64,000 bases of DNA, from assembly GCA_015956445.1 (NCBI GenBank), contig WIUZ02000016.1:124001-188000 (forward strand), written 5' to 3'. This stretch comes from Thelephora terrestris. Lineage: Eukaryota; Basidiomycota; Agaricomycetes; Thelephorales; Thelephoraceae. A model generated the notes under the pieces. That model was not told the DNA's origin. It worked only from the letters and a program-made list of their open reading frames with translations, and ran no database searches. The translations under genes and the position numbers were made by a program. Of the stretch, positions 24,301 through 36,276 are shown piece by piece (within the stretch, counting starts at the first letter, position 1; every line of letters starts with the position of its first letter).

Positions 24301-25750
24301 CAACCTCTCCCATCCGTATGCTGTGAACGATTGAGGGAAGTCATTCGCGCCCGTCCCCCGATTATTGGTTGACAACCGTGGGTGTTGAAAACTTCACCGA
24401 CCTCCTCTTGGTGTCTGACGTTCGTTAACGTTCTGTAAACTGAACGGGCATTCAGAAGTAAGCGCGATATCTGCTACGTACCATTCTTTCGGGCTGAACT
24501 TGCTGGCTGAAGTTTTCGCCGTGGCGAAAGACCGCTCGCCACCCCTTTTCGTCTACCACGGCTATAACCAGATTTTCGCTCGCGGTCTGTACGTTTTACG
24601 AGAGCGCTTGTTTCTACCCTCCGGAAGCGCCCCCAACGGAAGTTTATATCGGAACCAAACGGGATAATCGTCATCGAAGAATTGGAACGGGGGAATGGGA
24701 TCGCCAACTTGAGCTGAAGCCAATTCACAAGTTCAGGGTGTCCCACTCACTGGGAACCAGTTGCTCTTGGCTCTTAGCCTGTCGCTGCAACTTGTATACT
24801 CACCAGTGCGAGTCTTGTCCTGCTTCGTGCATCGTTCCTGGCGTCGGAATTGGAGTGGTGGCGCGCTATGTTATCTAGGCCTGTCATTGTGCGGTTCGAC
24901 CCTTCCGATTGCTCGTCCCGGGGACCGGGCGTTGTGCATGAGAGAGTGGCGTTCGGACGTGAATTGAGTTTTTTGTTCCTGATCCGATCCCTGGCCCGCA
25001 GACACTTTCTGATCTACGAGGCACAGATTCGGAAACCCGGCTGGATGACCGGGAGGCCCATCAAGCCACCATGCGTGGATATAGGCTTATCTCGTTCACT
25101 GGCACTAACTTGTGCTAGATGATGATCGTCCTTTCAGTCAACAGGCGAGTTTATCGTGAGAATTCGCACAGCGGGAAGCTGACTGTATTCTTAACTCTGC
25201 TAGATGAACTCGCCGATGGAAAGATCAAGAGCCAGAAATCCCGAGGGTAAGAATATATAGAACAGACAGGTACTTCAACAGCCTTTATGCAGCGTTCACA
25301 AATCGACGAATCAAATCAATCTACCATGGGCTTGAGGCCCGGCACGGGGCCCATTGGATTCGATCATCGCTCGGATCTGCCAAAGCTATGGGGCCCTCAG
25401 GCTTGACGATGACGACGAGCCCTTGAGAGCCCCAGACAGACATGGGTCTGGTATGGATCTGTTGGAAGAGATCCGACGAGTGAGCAAACCTGCACAGCCA
25501 CAAAACCTTGAGCCTGATCCTTGACGTCGTGATGGAAAACTCGAGAGCGGGGAACCGGATGCGTACTGAGTGGGGTCAAGCCTGGTCAAGCACGTTTGTT
25601 CCCTGCCTGGAGCGTCCCGCTTCTCCAAAATTGCATGCTCCGGTTTCCTTCGTTTTTTCCGCGCGACCGTTGCTACGCCCTAAGGTGGAACCGCCATCGA
25701 GGCTGTTCGTTTTCGGCCCAGCGCCCATGCACGATAGGCGCCGGTGAGGG
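24300..25750. repeat. dispersed repeat, copy 2 (inverted relative to 53650-55050)
   Basis: The block matches 53650-55050 on the opposite strand over nearly its whole length, for example the segment around 25500-25730 against 53690-53900. Its left half also matches 18800-19415. Scattered short open frames are not conserved between copies, so it does not look like a coding gene. No terminal repeats were found. Confidence 0.75.
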
Positions 25751-25914
25751 CCGACGGGGGTCCTATGCGCATCACTCAGTGATCAAAACACCCGTTCAAA
25801 AGTATCAACTTAGGGAAACGTATGAATTCCGGTTTTCTTTGCTCCACCATACCTGGCAATACCTGCTTTGGCTTTCCATATCGTCCGTTCGTCATTCGTA
25901 CGCTGACTTCATAT

Positions 25915-28900
25915 ATACAGATAAAGGGTGTCATCTGCATTGAGGTATGCTAATCGCTGATCCAACTGTCCTAAAATGTCTTGTACTCCGTTCGTCGACG
26001 TCCTGCCTGTGATACAGCATCCAAAGTTCTCCCAGATCGATACCCCCCTCGCCCAAGAACGCCGCCGAAGCGGTGGTTCTACTTCGACCAAACAACAAGA
26101 AGGTACGACTTGGGGGAAAGCCAATGTCTCCGAGTCCTCGAATATGGCGAACGACGTCCGGGCGAGTTCCTTCGGGTCGTACCCTGGACCGAGGCGGGAT
26201 AGAGGTGCCGCTCCTTCAGCCACAGCCAAATGTCAATGTGAATTTGTGGCCGCAAGGATCCATTGTATGCGATCTGCAACATCGTATACGGTATCAACCA
26301 CAACCTAACCAGCTTCTTCCGTTTAGGGGACCGCCGAGGTTACCCGCTTCCCACTTCTCGACTACGGGGTTTTATCATACAAGGTGTCGCTGAAAGCAAT
26401 ACCAGGACCAAATTCGAAGGATCGTTCGAGTTTCCGAACCGCATCTTGATGTACGGTTCAACTCAATGCCACACGAAATTGGGGGCTCTGACGAGCAGTG
26501 TGATCGAATCGGCCACCGGGTGCTGCTCATCTTCCTCCAGACGGTTTACATATGGGAAAAGCGCACAGATAGCCTTGCGCTTCGAGAGTATAGGATCTTT
26601 ATCGGTGTCTGCGACCATGGTTTTGAGTTGCTCAGTGATGAGGCTTGAGACATGCCTCAACCGTGCACTGGTTGTTGGTCAGAGACGCATATATCCATCA
26701 GATTCGAACTCACCTCTCATCTAAAGGTTTCATATCTGAAACATCACAGCCCAAGTCGATCGCTACAATCTTTAGGCAGTCGATGATGACAGACGCAGGG
26801 GGTGAAGGGTTCAGGGACAGGGAATGGAGTACAAAGCGGAGGATCCAACGGGATACTTTCTGCGTCTGCTTGTGTTGAATTTCTGCGGCCATGACCATAT
26901 GCCGCGCAAAGCCTATATGTTCTTGTCTGGATTGGGTAAAGTCGTTCCAGGGGGTGCTGCCACGGTGCCAGGGCTTCTTGATCATGAGATGGATTATTGT
27001 CATCGTGGAATGGAATGGTAGGCCCGTGCACTCGATGTCGTCGGACGGAAATTTCTCGTTGTACTGTTGCTGGAGGTCTGTCAGGACACTTGAAGTCGGA
27101 TCCTCAAGCGAGAGACGATAGAACGATCGGAAGAAGGAGTGAACAGAGGTCGTTGCAAGTTGATCCAATCCTTTCACGGTTTCCACAATCGCCATTTCAC
27201 CATCGTTGGTGATGTTAATGCACCTGTAGAAGAGATTGAAAAATCCTGTGACAAGGGTGGGGTCGAAGTCAGGGAGCCCCGGAATCGCCATGAGGTATTC
27301 AATGATTGAGGATTGAATCGGTTTTTCGAGGGATGTCTGGAACGCCCATGAGGTGCAACGCAAGTCCAATACAGTTGCCTGTCGGTCCAACCCCCGCTCT
27401 TCGGGAAAATACATGCTCTTCATCCAGCCACCCACCCTGCGAAGGAAAGTGAAGAATCCGGTGGGAAGCGTGGACAATGCCGAAATCGTAGCTTGCCCGA
27501 GATGGTAGACACCGGTAGGGAATAGGATGAAAAAGAAGAAGAACAATGTCTGCAAATTGGAAACGATGCCCTCTCCGGGCAGGCTATTTGTAAGCTCGTT
27601 TGCGACATCCACGGCGGTTTTGATGACAACCTTGGACCCCTCGACGGTACTTCTGAGGGCTGAGGCAAGCCCGCGGGGAATTCTTCGTACCATATAGCGA
27701 ATGAGGTGTGATCCGGGAGTTTGATATGGACAGATCTCCGAAGCCGCCGCGGCGATGGCGACGAAAGCGTAGGAAAGGAGACCAAACGAGGTCACCAAGA
27801 GGACAACCAATGCAATAGTGATATTGATATCCCAAAGGTACCGGGAGAGGGCACAGCCTAGGAGCAACAGCGAAACCTGCAGCATCAAGGGCAATGACTC
27901 CAGCACGGTGTCAAAGTACCAAGCATCGATCCCGTCAAACTTTCGCTGTCGATTCCGGCATCGCTCGACGACCGACCCTCGGAAGTTTGATGAAGCGTAA
28001 CGGTTCAACCATTGTTTGCCGAGCATCGCCAGGAACGCAGAAAAGAGTGAGGCGACGAGACTCATGTAGAGGATAGCTTCGACATGAATGAGTGAGGGGG
28101 GAGGTCCACCCGATGGTTGTGGGAGGGGGGGAATGTCAGTTCCGAACGTGGTGTTGTCGATCTTGTAAATGAGGACACGGAGGAGGGCAGCAGTGTCAGC
28201 GTTCGGATCGGTTTGTAGTTGAGTGTCGACTTGAATGATGAAGGCAGAAGTGACCGCGGAGAACAGACCAGCCTGATGACCGAGTCAGCGCGTGTTCGAC
28301 GCAACCTCACATGGGACTCACAAAGATCAGCGTGGTGTCCAAATCCTCGCCATATTTTTTGAGAAATTCCTTGTCGAACTCCTCGGCCACCTTGTGATAA
28401 TTTTCGTAGAATCGAGCCTGGGGATCTTCTCGAGGTGATGTGACCTTTATCGAGCTGCGAGACAATCTTAAGGGCATTCAAGTAAGATATGAAAAGAAAC
28501 TACCTGTCCGCCCGCTGTCCGTCGTTCTCACCCTCCTCCCGCCCTTCTCCGGAGGCATCTCTGCAGCTGGGCGTCAGATGCAGAAGGACGGACTGACAAA
28601 GAGACGCACGGATCGTAGACTGATTGAATGATTTGGGAGGATGCCTCTGGTCTGCTGGACTTACGACCTTTTCTTGAACTAAGAAATGTCAAAATTGAGT
28701 ACTTAGTGCCACAAACGGTACATGCAATAGAGCATACCGCTTTCGTTTTGTTCCGTTCTGGCGACTCGCATCTCCCTCGTGTATCGAGCCGGTTCCTTCG
28801 GCTGTTCGGCTGTAAATCGGGCGGGAGTGGGGTCAATCTTCATCGCAGTGAGGTAAATCGGGCCTTACGAGCACTCTAGAACATCTGTTAGGTCTGCCAT
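25915..28900 (-). pseudogene. DUF6535-family gene C, intact front and middle, decayed C-terminal exon
   Basis: The first exon is again 32 nt (MADLTDVLEC, start 28900). The next exons give RTAEGTGSIHEGDASRQNGT and KRKR, then DASGEGREEGENDGQRAD, then QARFYENYHKVAEEFDKEFL. The large exon (about 26720-28270) is open and carries AGLFSAVTSAFIIQVDTQLQ, LYMSLVASLFSAFLAML (before GKQWLNRY) and MLQVSLLLLGCALSRYLWDI. After the last intron the frame reads ARLRHVSSLITEQLKTMVAD and reaches a stop in APNFVWH*VEPYIKM, where family members have Arg or Gln. Further downstream the homology continues only in shifting frames. A protein of roughly 730 residues without the C-terminal module could still be made. Loss of CpG sites accompanies the stop. 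Confidence 0.85.
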
Positions 28901-29364
28901 TGAGGGGAGCGAGAAAGTGGCGTGAGATGGCGAGGGGAGGGACGAAAGCTTGCTGGGAGCGCTGAGCAGCTGAACTGCCACGATGCAGACGCGTTCCCAG
29001 GCAACTCGTGTTTGGCGTAAGGCATGTGAACCGCTACCCTAGACCAAATCAAGTCCCCTTGTCCGCTCGAAGGAAACAAAGGTGGGAAAGCGCAGAAGCG
29101 GATGGGATGGCACAGCGGCAAGGAGGCGGAATATTACTATGTAATGCGGAAACTGGTTCATACAGGTGTGGTGGGCGTCGAACCTGGTGGTCACCGAAGT
29201 TCATGAAGCATATGGATTGCTTGCCGGGGCAAGCGACGGAATACTGGAGTGCACGGACAGTCGCCGCTACAAGGGCAAAGAAGGATAGGAAAATGCGCGC
29301 AAAGGGACGAGAAACGGACTCGACAGGACGTGAGATGGACTAAGTACGTAAGCAGGCGAGGAAA

Positions 29365-29995
29365 GCTTTATCATGCCCGACGCCGTTGGCTAGATCCACC
29401 ACCAGACCAGGCCACTCTCCTCTCGACTTCACCGCTCTCGGTCAGCACTGCGGCCAACGCGGACGAATGGTGGCAGTCGCTGATCGACGCTGCTCGCGCT
29501 CATGGGATGCACCGTGTCGTCGACTCACAGGTTCTCGTGTTTCGCCTCGGGGCTTTCGACTTCAATTCCGTCCGTCACCGTCGATTCCACGGCCGCCTGG
29601 GCTACTGACGCCAGGCAGAATTGGGAAATTTGACAGCTGGTCAAGGGATCTCAGATGGAAATACATGTTTTGTCTGTGAGTCCACTAGGTTCTTGAAATC
29701 ACGCATATACTCAGGTTTTCTCCTTCAGTGGACTCGGTCTGCAGCCAAATCAACACAATGGCCTCGACGCAGTCGCTTTCTACTACTCCATCTACCGTTC
29801 CCTCCAGAGGTTCCTTGGATCAGAAGGTAGCCAAGACGTCTGGAACTACAGATCACTTCCTCTGATGTCCGCCGACTCTGCAGGCAACCTTTCGACTTAC
29901 GCGTGACTTATCCGGTCCTCAACGACACATTCTCCCTCGGGTAAAATGGGAATCGGACCTACAAAGGTGACTTGCCATTCCCGAACGGTACCCAC
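29365..29995 (+). pseudogene. decayed fragment of an alpha-1,3-glucan synthase gene
   Basis: Three separate motifs match the amylase-like domain of the complete synthase gene at 36277-44297. SPLDFTALGQHCGQR lies near 29410-29460, NGLDAVAFYYSIYRSLQRFL near 29757-29820, and FDLRVTYPVLNDTFSLG with NGNRT near 29895-29960. Intron sequence is also shared: the tail before the first motif resembles 36790-36833, and gtgagt...cttcagtgg near 29670-29735 resembles the intron ending at 37715. It is therefore a DNA-level copy, with internal deletions and frame breaks, and is not functional. Its right end abuts DUF6535 remnant D. Confidence 0.88.
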
Positions 29996-31182
29996 GTTGC
30001 TGAGGGTGAGACATCCGACGGAGGCGCTGAAAAAGACTCTGATAAAGGTAGGGTAGAAGCCGGTGAGCTGCGGCATTGTCGGAACGAGCTTTTCGAGGGA
30101 ATTCTGTAACGTCCGAGAAGTCCAACGCAGTTGCCTGCTGGTTCACCCCCTGGTCTACGGAGCCATAACTGCGAAAGGAGTGTAGAGTGCCAAGGCGCGA
30201 ATAACTACGCTCATAGACCTCCGGGAGGGATACTCAGCCACGAGGTTCTTGACATCGCTGGCAAACCATGCCTTTCGAATGGAATTTCCGAGAGATAAGG
30301 GACTAGGATGAAGCTCCTTGGGAAGGTTTCAAGGGTCAACGGAGCCACCGAACGAAGTGACTCCAAGGACGACAGAAGCGCAGCCGAGGAGTAACAGCGC
30401 GACCTGCAGCATCAATGGCAATGACTCTCTCACCGTGTATAAGCATCACACATTGATCCCGTCAAGCTTTCGCTGTCGAATTGCAAGAAATGTCGAAAAC
30501 TTGTGGGAGGACGGGAACGTCGCTTCCGAACGTGGTTTTGTCGATCTTATAAACAAGAACCCGAAGGAGGGCCGCGGTCTCGCTGTTCGGGTCTGGTTTT
30601 AGTTGAGTGCCGACCTGAATGATGAACGCAGAAGTGACTGCAGAGAACAAATCGGCCTTATGCTGCAATTTGCAGTGGCCCGACAGAACTCGTGGGACTC
30701 ACAGATATCAGAGTCCTTTCCAAATCCTCACCATATTTATTGAGAAATTCCTTGTCGTACACACTCGTGACCCTGCGGTAGCCTTCGTAGAATCCAGCTT
30801 GATGATCCTCTTGGGTGGGTAGTGGATCCCGGCTCACGCTTCAAGACAGTCTCAACTGACCCATCCACCTGTTGTGTCGTCGGGCGTTTCGTCGGTGGAT
30901 TTCACCTCCTCCCACCTTTCTTCAGAAATCTGCCTGCAACTATTGCGATGCTATCTTAGCCTAAGAACCGGATACCTAGTGTTGCAGAAGATATGTGTGC
31001 GATCAAATGAGCCGTTTTCGCCCCCTGTCGTTCTGACATATAGGATCTCTCTCATCCTCGTTTTTAAAAGATTTTCTTCAGCTGTTCGGCTGTAAATTCG
31101 AACGGGATTAGGGTGAACATGCATCACAACGAGGTAACTGGGGGACTTGCGGGTTCTCCGAAACCTCTTCTAAGCCTGCCAT
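29996..31182 (-). pseudogene. DUF6535 gene remnant D
   Basis: The ATG (31180-31182) opens MAGLEEVSENP, the same micro-exon as in F, followed by a possible GC-type donor (gcaagt). The exon before the core reads AGFYEGYRRVTSVYDKEFLN. The core begins DLFSAVTSAFIIQVGTQLKP and LLRVLVYKIDKTTFGSDVPV and is then lost. Only short pieces of the middle remain (NQQATALDFSD, SLEKLVPTMPQLTGFYPT in shifting frames). The 3' part ends where the glucan-synthase fragment begins. Several deletions and frame breaks make it a clear pseudogene. Confidence 0.8.
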
Positions 31183-31189
31183 CATGGGG

Positions 31190-32330
31190 AACAAGAAAGC
31201 GGCAGGAGGCTGTGAAGGGAGGGACGAAAGCCTGGGGCGAGCGGTGAGCGCTTGAGCAGGTGATGCCCGCGCGCTCCCAAGCAACCTCATGTTCGCTGTG
31301 AGGCTCCGGCATAGACCGAACCAGGCACCCTCGTTCGACATAGAATTGTTCGACGTAAAACAGGGGATGTGATAGCATAGCGAACAAGCGACTTTCCATG
31401 TTCGTGAGAACGAAAACAAGCCTTCCAGTTCGAGGGAATGGCCTCCAAATTCATGGCGCCCTGTTACGTCCCGGGGATCGAGGGAGGTGAGTCGGACGGA
31501 TTCTGACAAAACCTGGCACAATGCCAAGCCAATGTCAGCCCTATAGCTAGATGGACGGTGGTCATCGAAGCCCATCCAAAACAGGTGTAGATAAATTCTT
31601 ACAATCGTTCCCAGCATCTCCGTTGGAACTGGCGGCGCCGTGAGTGTTGATGCTGTTCAGACGAGTGGAATAGGTGACGAAAGGTGACGAAAAGTACTTC
31701 AAGTGTGGCTTATCTACATACTGTAACCCAGGGTGCTTGCGCCCAAGATGAGTGCCTAACAAGTGCGAAAAGCGACAGCTATCAACCGGAATCAGTGCGG
31801 AGATAACTATGTGGGAATGACCGCGAAGACTAAGGGCAAGGGACTGTGAACTTGGCATTACAGCAGGATTGAGTGAATATGCGTACGGCAATAGAATTCT
31901 CCATCCGTCCTAGAGGGATGCCGAGTTATCAGCTAATAGACGGGTGTGTCTGTCAGACTTTCGAGGCATGGTAGTACGTACACAGGATGATGGGCGGAGT
32001 GACATGACACCTTAGAGCATGGAGGATGACCTCCTCCAGGTATCCCACTTGCTCGCGCCCGATGAGAGGGGGCCCAACGCCGCCTTCTCTTTCCCACCAT
32101 ACCCTTATCATCAGATCAAATTAGAAGCGGGCGTGGGTGGTGAGGAACTGTTTCTACCACCAGCACCTCGTATCAGAAGTTCTTGTGTTCATGCAACTCC
32201 GCGGAGTGAATAGTCTCGACTAGACTCCAGATGAGGGGCTCGAAGACAATATCCCCGACCCGACAGAACGGTTAGGGTCCTACTAGTAGTGGCCCCCCTA
32301 GGAGCGCATGAACATTCGTGTGTGCATTTC
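31190..32330. other. upstream region of remnant D plus unassigned sequence
   Basis: At about 31255-31345 lies a block (gcgctcccaagcaacctcatg onward) that is shared with the upstream regions of genes F and C. The rest (31350-32330) has only short frames without recognisable motifs. Confidence 0.5.
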
Positions 32331-32331
32331 G

Positions 32332-33300
32332 TTACCTCACGTTTGACCACTCAATGTCAAGAATGATCTTGACATTTACTGACGCTCGAGTCGCGAGGGT
32401 TTCTAACGCCCTCACAGCGTTTTCGGGGTCCTGAGGGTTCCGAGGATCCCGAAAGCTGAGGCTCTGGCCACGGGATGAAGCTTGATGGGGAGTTTTAGGG
32501 TACATAACGAATAAAGCGTGGTCCGGGCGTTTGATACGGAGAACCCACAGAGACCACCCCAGCAACAGAGATAGCGGGAAAAGGCTCAGCCCAGCAGCAA
32601 CAGCATCAACGACAATGGCAGTGGGCACCATAAAATAATCGAAGTGCCACGAGTTGATCGCGTCATGCTTTCGCTGCCAATTCAGGAGGCGTTCGATAGC
32701 TGACCCTCGCAGGTCTGTCGAAGCATAACGGATCCACCACTGTTTGCCGATCATCTGCAGGAATTTCGAGCAGAATGAAGCCACAAGTCTAATATAAAGG
32801 ACGGCTTCAACACAGACAATCGCGTGAGCAGGTCCGGTCAATTGTAAGATGATGAAGATCTTTGTCGCTTCCGAACGCGGTGTCGTCAATCTTGTGAACA
32901 ATGACTGGGAAGAGGGCCGCGGTATCGTTTCGGACTGTAAGTCAGTCTTGACGATATTCTAGTTAGGGGCGAAAGAGAACCTACTCGTCCACTTTTGTCG
33001 AAAATTCTGTATGTAGCTCCCGCTCTCGTCCTCCTTTTGCACAGAATCATCTGGGCCACCAGAAGGTTTCCGAAGCTTCCTTGACCAAAGGGCCCAATGT
33101 CACGCCCGGATGCAATAGGGCGTGCCGCTTTAGTTTCGTCCCGTTCTGGTGACTCGTATGTTCCTCGTCCTCGCGTTCCGAGCGGCTTTCTTCAGTCGTT
33201 CGACTATGAATCCATACAGGAATGGGGTCAATGTGCGTTGCAGCGGGGTCAATAGGAGACTTACATAACGTCTCGTCCACAGTAGCGATCAGGTTGCGAT
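32332..33300 (-). pseudogene. DUF6535 gene remnant E
   Basis: The open part reads VEAVLYIRLVASFCSKFLQM, IGKQWWIRYASTDLRGSAIE and NWQRKHDAINSWHFDYFMV, the family core around TM2-TM3 with divergent membrane segments. It then stops early (EWSNVR*). The N-terminal exons are still traceable: RTTEESRSEREDEEHTSHQN with TKLKR near 33120-33200, and DSVQKEDESGSYIQNFRQKW near 33000-33050. The ATG micro-exon has no ATG, the start of the core is broken, and the middle and C-terminal parts are missing. Confidence 0.75.
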
Positions 33301-33339
33301 GTCCTATGGGTTGGGTTTTTGGTGTGTTGGCACACACTT

Positions 33340-35015
33340 TTAGCTACAAGATTTCGCCCGTTGTGTTTGATTGGAGTAGACACCGAAGATATTCTTTTTA
33401 CGCGTTCGCTGCGGGTTTTGGTTTTCAGTTGGGCGCCCGTAATCATGCATCATGGTAGTCATGGTTAAAGTTCGGAGGAATTGAAGGGGGTGACGATCGT
33501 GATGGTGTGCGGCCCACTGCATCCTCCCAAATCCCGGCATATCCACCTTCTCTTCCCACCATGTCCAGGTAAAGCTGGTACAGCATCCCATTCCGGTTGC
33601 CCTCCAAGACATCGCCGACCCCATCATCTTGCTGATGTCCTCCGTGTCTTCATCATCTTTGTTCTTGGCCGTCTTTCTCTTTGCCGCCACTGTTCAACGA
33701 ACATCACGGCAGCTTCCATCCGCGGTTCGGGAAGGCGTATCAGTCACCATCATATTGACCAGGAGAAGGCGTTGGCTGCGCGAGACGAGGTGGTTGAGAA
33801 CTAGGTTATTTGTGCAGGTGCGTGTGTTCCGTCACGTTGTCAAATTCTAGGGCGACCGGCTAGACGGAAGTCAACTCACGTCCTACAGGCTACAGCCTCG
33901 CCCCACCGTTCCCTGCCTCCCCCCTGGCACTCAGTATCGGCTTCAGTGCCAGATTTCGGCGGAGTTCACAGTGATCCACGGGTTTACGTCCTAGACAACA
34001 ATGCATTCTCCTTCAAGCATGAACTCATCTCAAGAATTTCAAGGGCTGTCGGCGTATGGGGCACGTACCCTCCGGGTGTTTCCTTTTGAAGTGATGAGCC
34101 TCCACCCCTTTCTGTGTGATTCTCACTGGATTTGACAGAATTCGTGCATCGGCCCGGATTAAACTTGAGATCGGTCACCTCTACTTCCGGAGGGGTGATG
34201 CATACACGAGCTATGTCGAGTCTAGGATGAAAAGGTGAATTTTACTACATAGGAGGTGAATCAACAGGTCCGAGACTAATCGGATCCGGGGTAAAGCCCG
34301 TTGATTTTCTCAATGGCGTTGGGGCGAGGCGCCAGTCACAGCATCGGCGCTGCACTGGAGATCAGATTCGCCATTTTCACCGAGGTTGGGCACCTCCACA
34401 ATCCATTCAACGTTGAGATGTTCACAAGGGAGGACAGTGCTAGCGTGATCCGAAAGGGAGACTCTGTGGGCGCCCGCAGTTTTTTTTTTTTTGGCAAATC
34501 GTATGTGGTGTTCTTATCTGGAGAGATGACGCCTTATTCAAGTGATGGTTTGTCTGCCTTAGAGTTGAGCGGAACGTAGCATGCATTGGTACCATTCATG
34601 GGTGTGACTTCCAGGGTGACTCCTTGTCGCCAAGGCAGGTCGAGTCTCTTGGGGATTAGCAAAACCCTTGGGGGCGTTCTGGAGAACTTGTCGCCATACT
34701 TAGCGCGAACGCGTCCAGCCCCACAAATCGCGATCAGAGAAAAAAGGATACCCTGCAGTTCAGGGGATGTCCTGATCAGGAAGCCGTCAGTATCGGTGGC
34801 TTGTTTCACCAGGAGAAACCTACCTTATTGCACGGATACGATTGTACCTTCTTGAGAGAGGGATTCGAGCGATCCCGTTGTGCATCGAGCACTTTCCAGG
34901 AGTTTATGTCTGCTGATTTCCAATTGATCGGAGGCGGGTTACCACAGCGATTTTCTGCGAGATGAGGATCTGGTTGCCTTTGAAAGCCAGAGACAGAGGT
35001 GCTTGACTTTTTTTA
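33340..35015. other. intergenic, no gene recognised
   Basis: A plus-strand frame near 33620-33800 has a hydrophobic run (SSSLFLAVFLFAATV) that could be a piece of a membrane protein, but no family fits. A minus-strand 91-codon frame at 34534-34809 is also unassigned. A 13-base T run lies at 34480-34492. Confidence 0.45.
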
Positions 35016-35377
35016 CAGCTGTTTTCAAAACGATAGACCGTTTTCCGTAGGATACAGCCCCGAATTTTTGTTTACCTTTTGATGGTATTGGGGCTCGGCA
35101 TTTCGGCATGACGCCTAGTGCCGGACCAAGTCCCTCAACGTAGCTCACCCGCCCTCCCGTGAGAACTTTAATACATCCCTGGCATCGACCACGGGTAGCT
35201 AGAGACCCTGAGGACCGAGAATCAAAGGAACTGGGTGAATTTACGACCTATTGGAGGCCCGTGTACAAACCGGCAGGTGCCGCAATGCCGGTTGCCGGGC
35301 CCCAATACCATCAAAAGGTAAACAAAAACTTGGGGCTGTATCCTACGGAAAACGGTCTATCGTTTTGAAAATAGCTG
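35016..35377. mobile_element. MITE-like inverted-repeat element with TA target duplication
   Basis: Two arms of roughly 100-110 bp (about 35016-35125 and 35270-35377) are inverted copies of each other at about 90 per cent identity by eye. They share the cagct(g/a)ttttcaaaacg end, gaccgttttccgtagg and caccttttgatgg-like words. The element begins CAG, ends CTG and is flanked by TA on both sides (35014-35015 and 35378-35379). That is the target signature of Tc1/mariner-type DNA transposons. It has no transposase and about 145 bp of unrelated middle sequence, so it would need one supplied in trans. Confidence 0.75.
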
Positions 35378-35379
35378 TA

Positions 35380-36276
35380 GCTGTCCGATCATCGATCAGA
35401 GCGGCCGCTGGCCTCGCCGCCGCGGGGAAAACGTTTTTCTTCGAGTCCACCATCGGACGGAGATCGGTGGGCACTCCTCACGGCTAGCCACCTCGCCCAC
35501 CAACCTGCTATCCTCACGCCTTGTCCAACTGTGCCCTACTCAAACTCGCCCGCCTCGTTGGGTGGGTGGCGAGTATCAAAATCGCCACGAAGACTGCCCA
35601 ATGCGACGGACAACAGCAATGCCCAGCAAACGGAGGAACTTGTGGGATTTTAGCCGTGCTCGGCGAGCGAGAGCGACGCCGTGATGCATGGTTGGACGAG
35701 CTGGAGGACGTCAGCAGGTGACCGACGAGGCTGGATAAGCGCCCACAAAAAGCCCTGAAAGGGTCTCCCTGCGATGACAGACTCGAAACCCTTGTTTACA
35801 TGTCACGGTCTAGACAAGATTTCTCACCCCACTTTTACGAATAGGGGTCTTTCGGTTTGCAACGGTCTGTCAGAACTTCTCCTTGCTGCTCTTGGTCTGG
35901 GCGCAAACTAAGGTTCCGCGTTGTATCAGCCGCCGGTCCCTGGCAGAGTCAAAGATAGGAAAGGGTATGGCACAGATTCACTCTATCTCTCACAGACTCG
36001 CTCTATCTCTTGGCTGCACCGAACAGAAGGGCTAACCAAACCTGACTCCTCGTAAATGCAATGCTTCACGTACGCCCACCGCTTTCATTTATCTAGTCTG
36101 CGTAATTTCACCCTTCCTCACCGATTGCTCGCTCTCCTCCCCTCTTAGTGGCTGGATATCCCTTCCCTTACCTCCGAATCCCTGACCGTTACGACCTCCC
36201 TCTCTGACCACATCTGTCTCGATCCCACCAGCGAACGACGTATCAAGCCTCCGAAGATTCACACCGTCTCACCCTC
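35380..36276 (+). promoter_or_regulatory. 5' flank of the alpha-1,3-glucan synthase gene
   Basis: About 0.9 kb with no recognised gene precedes the synthase ATG. The last 250 bp are pyrimidine-rich on the plus strand (many ccct, tctct tracts), as is common just upstream of fungal housekeeping starts. An ACTC(G)CTCTATCTCT word is repeated in direct orientation near 35975-36010. No certain TATA box was picked. Confidence 0.45.
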
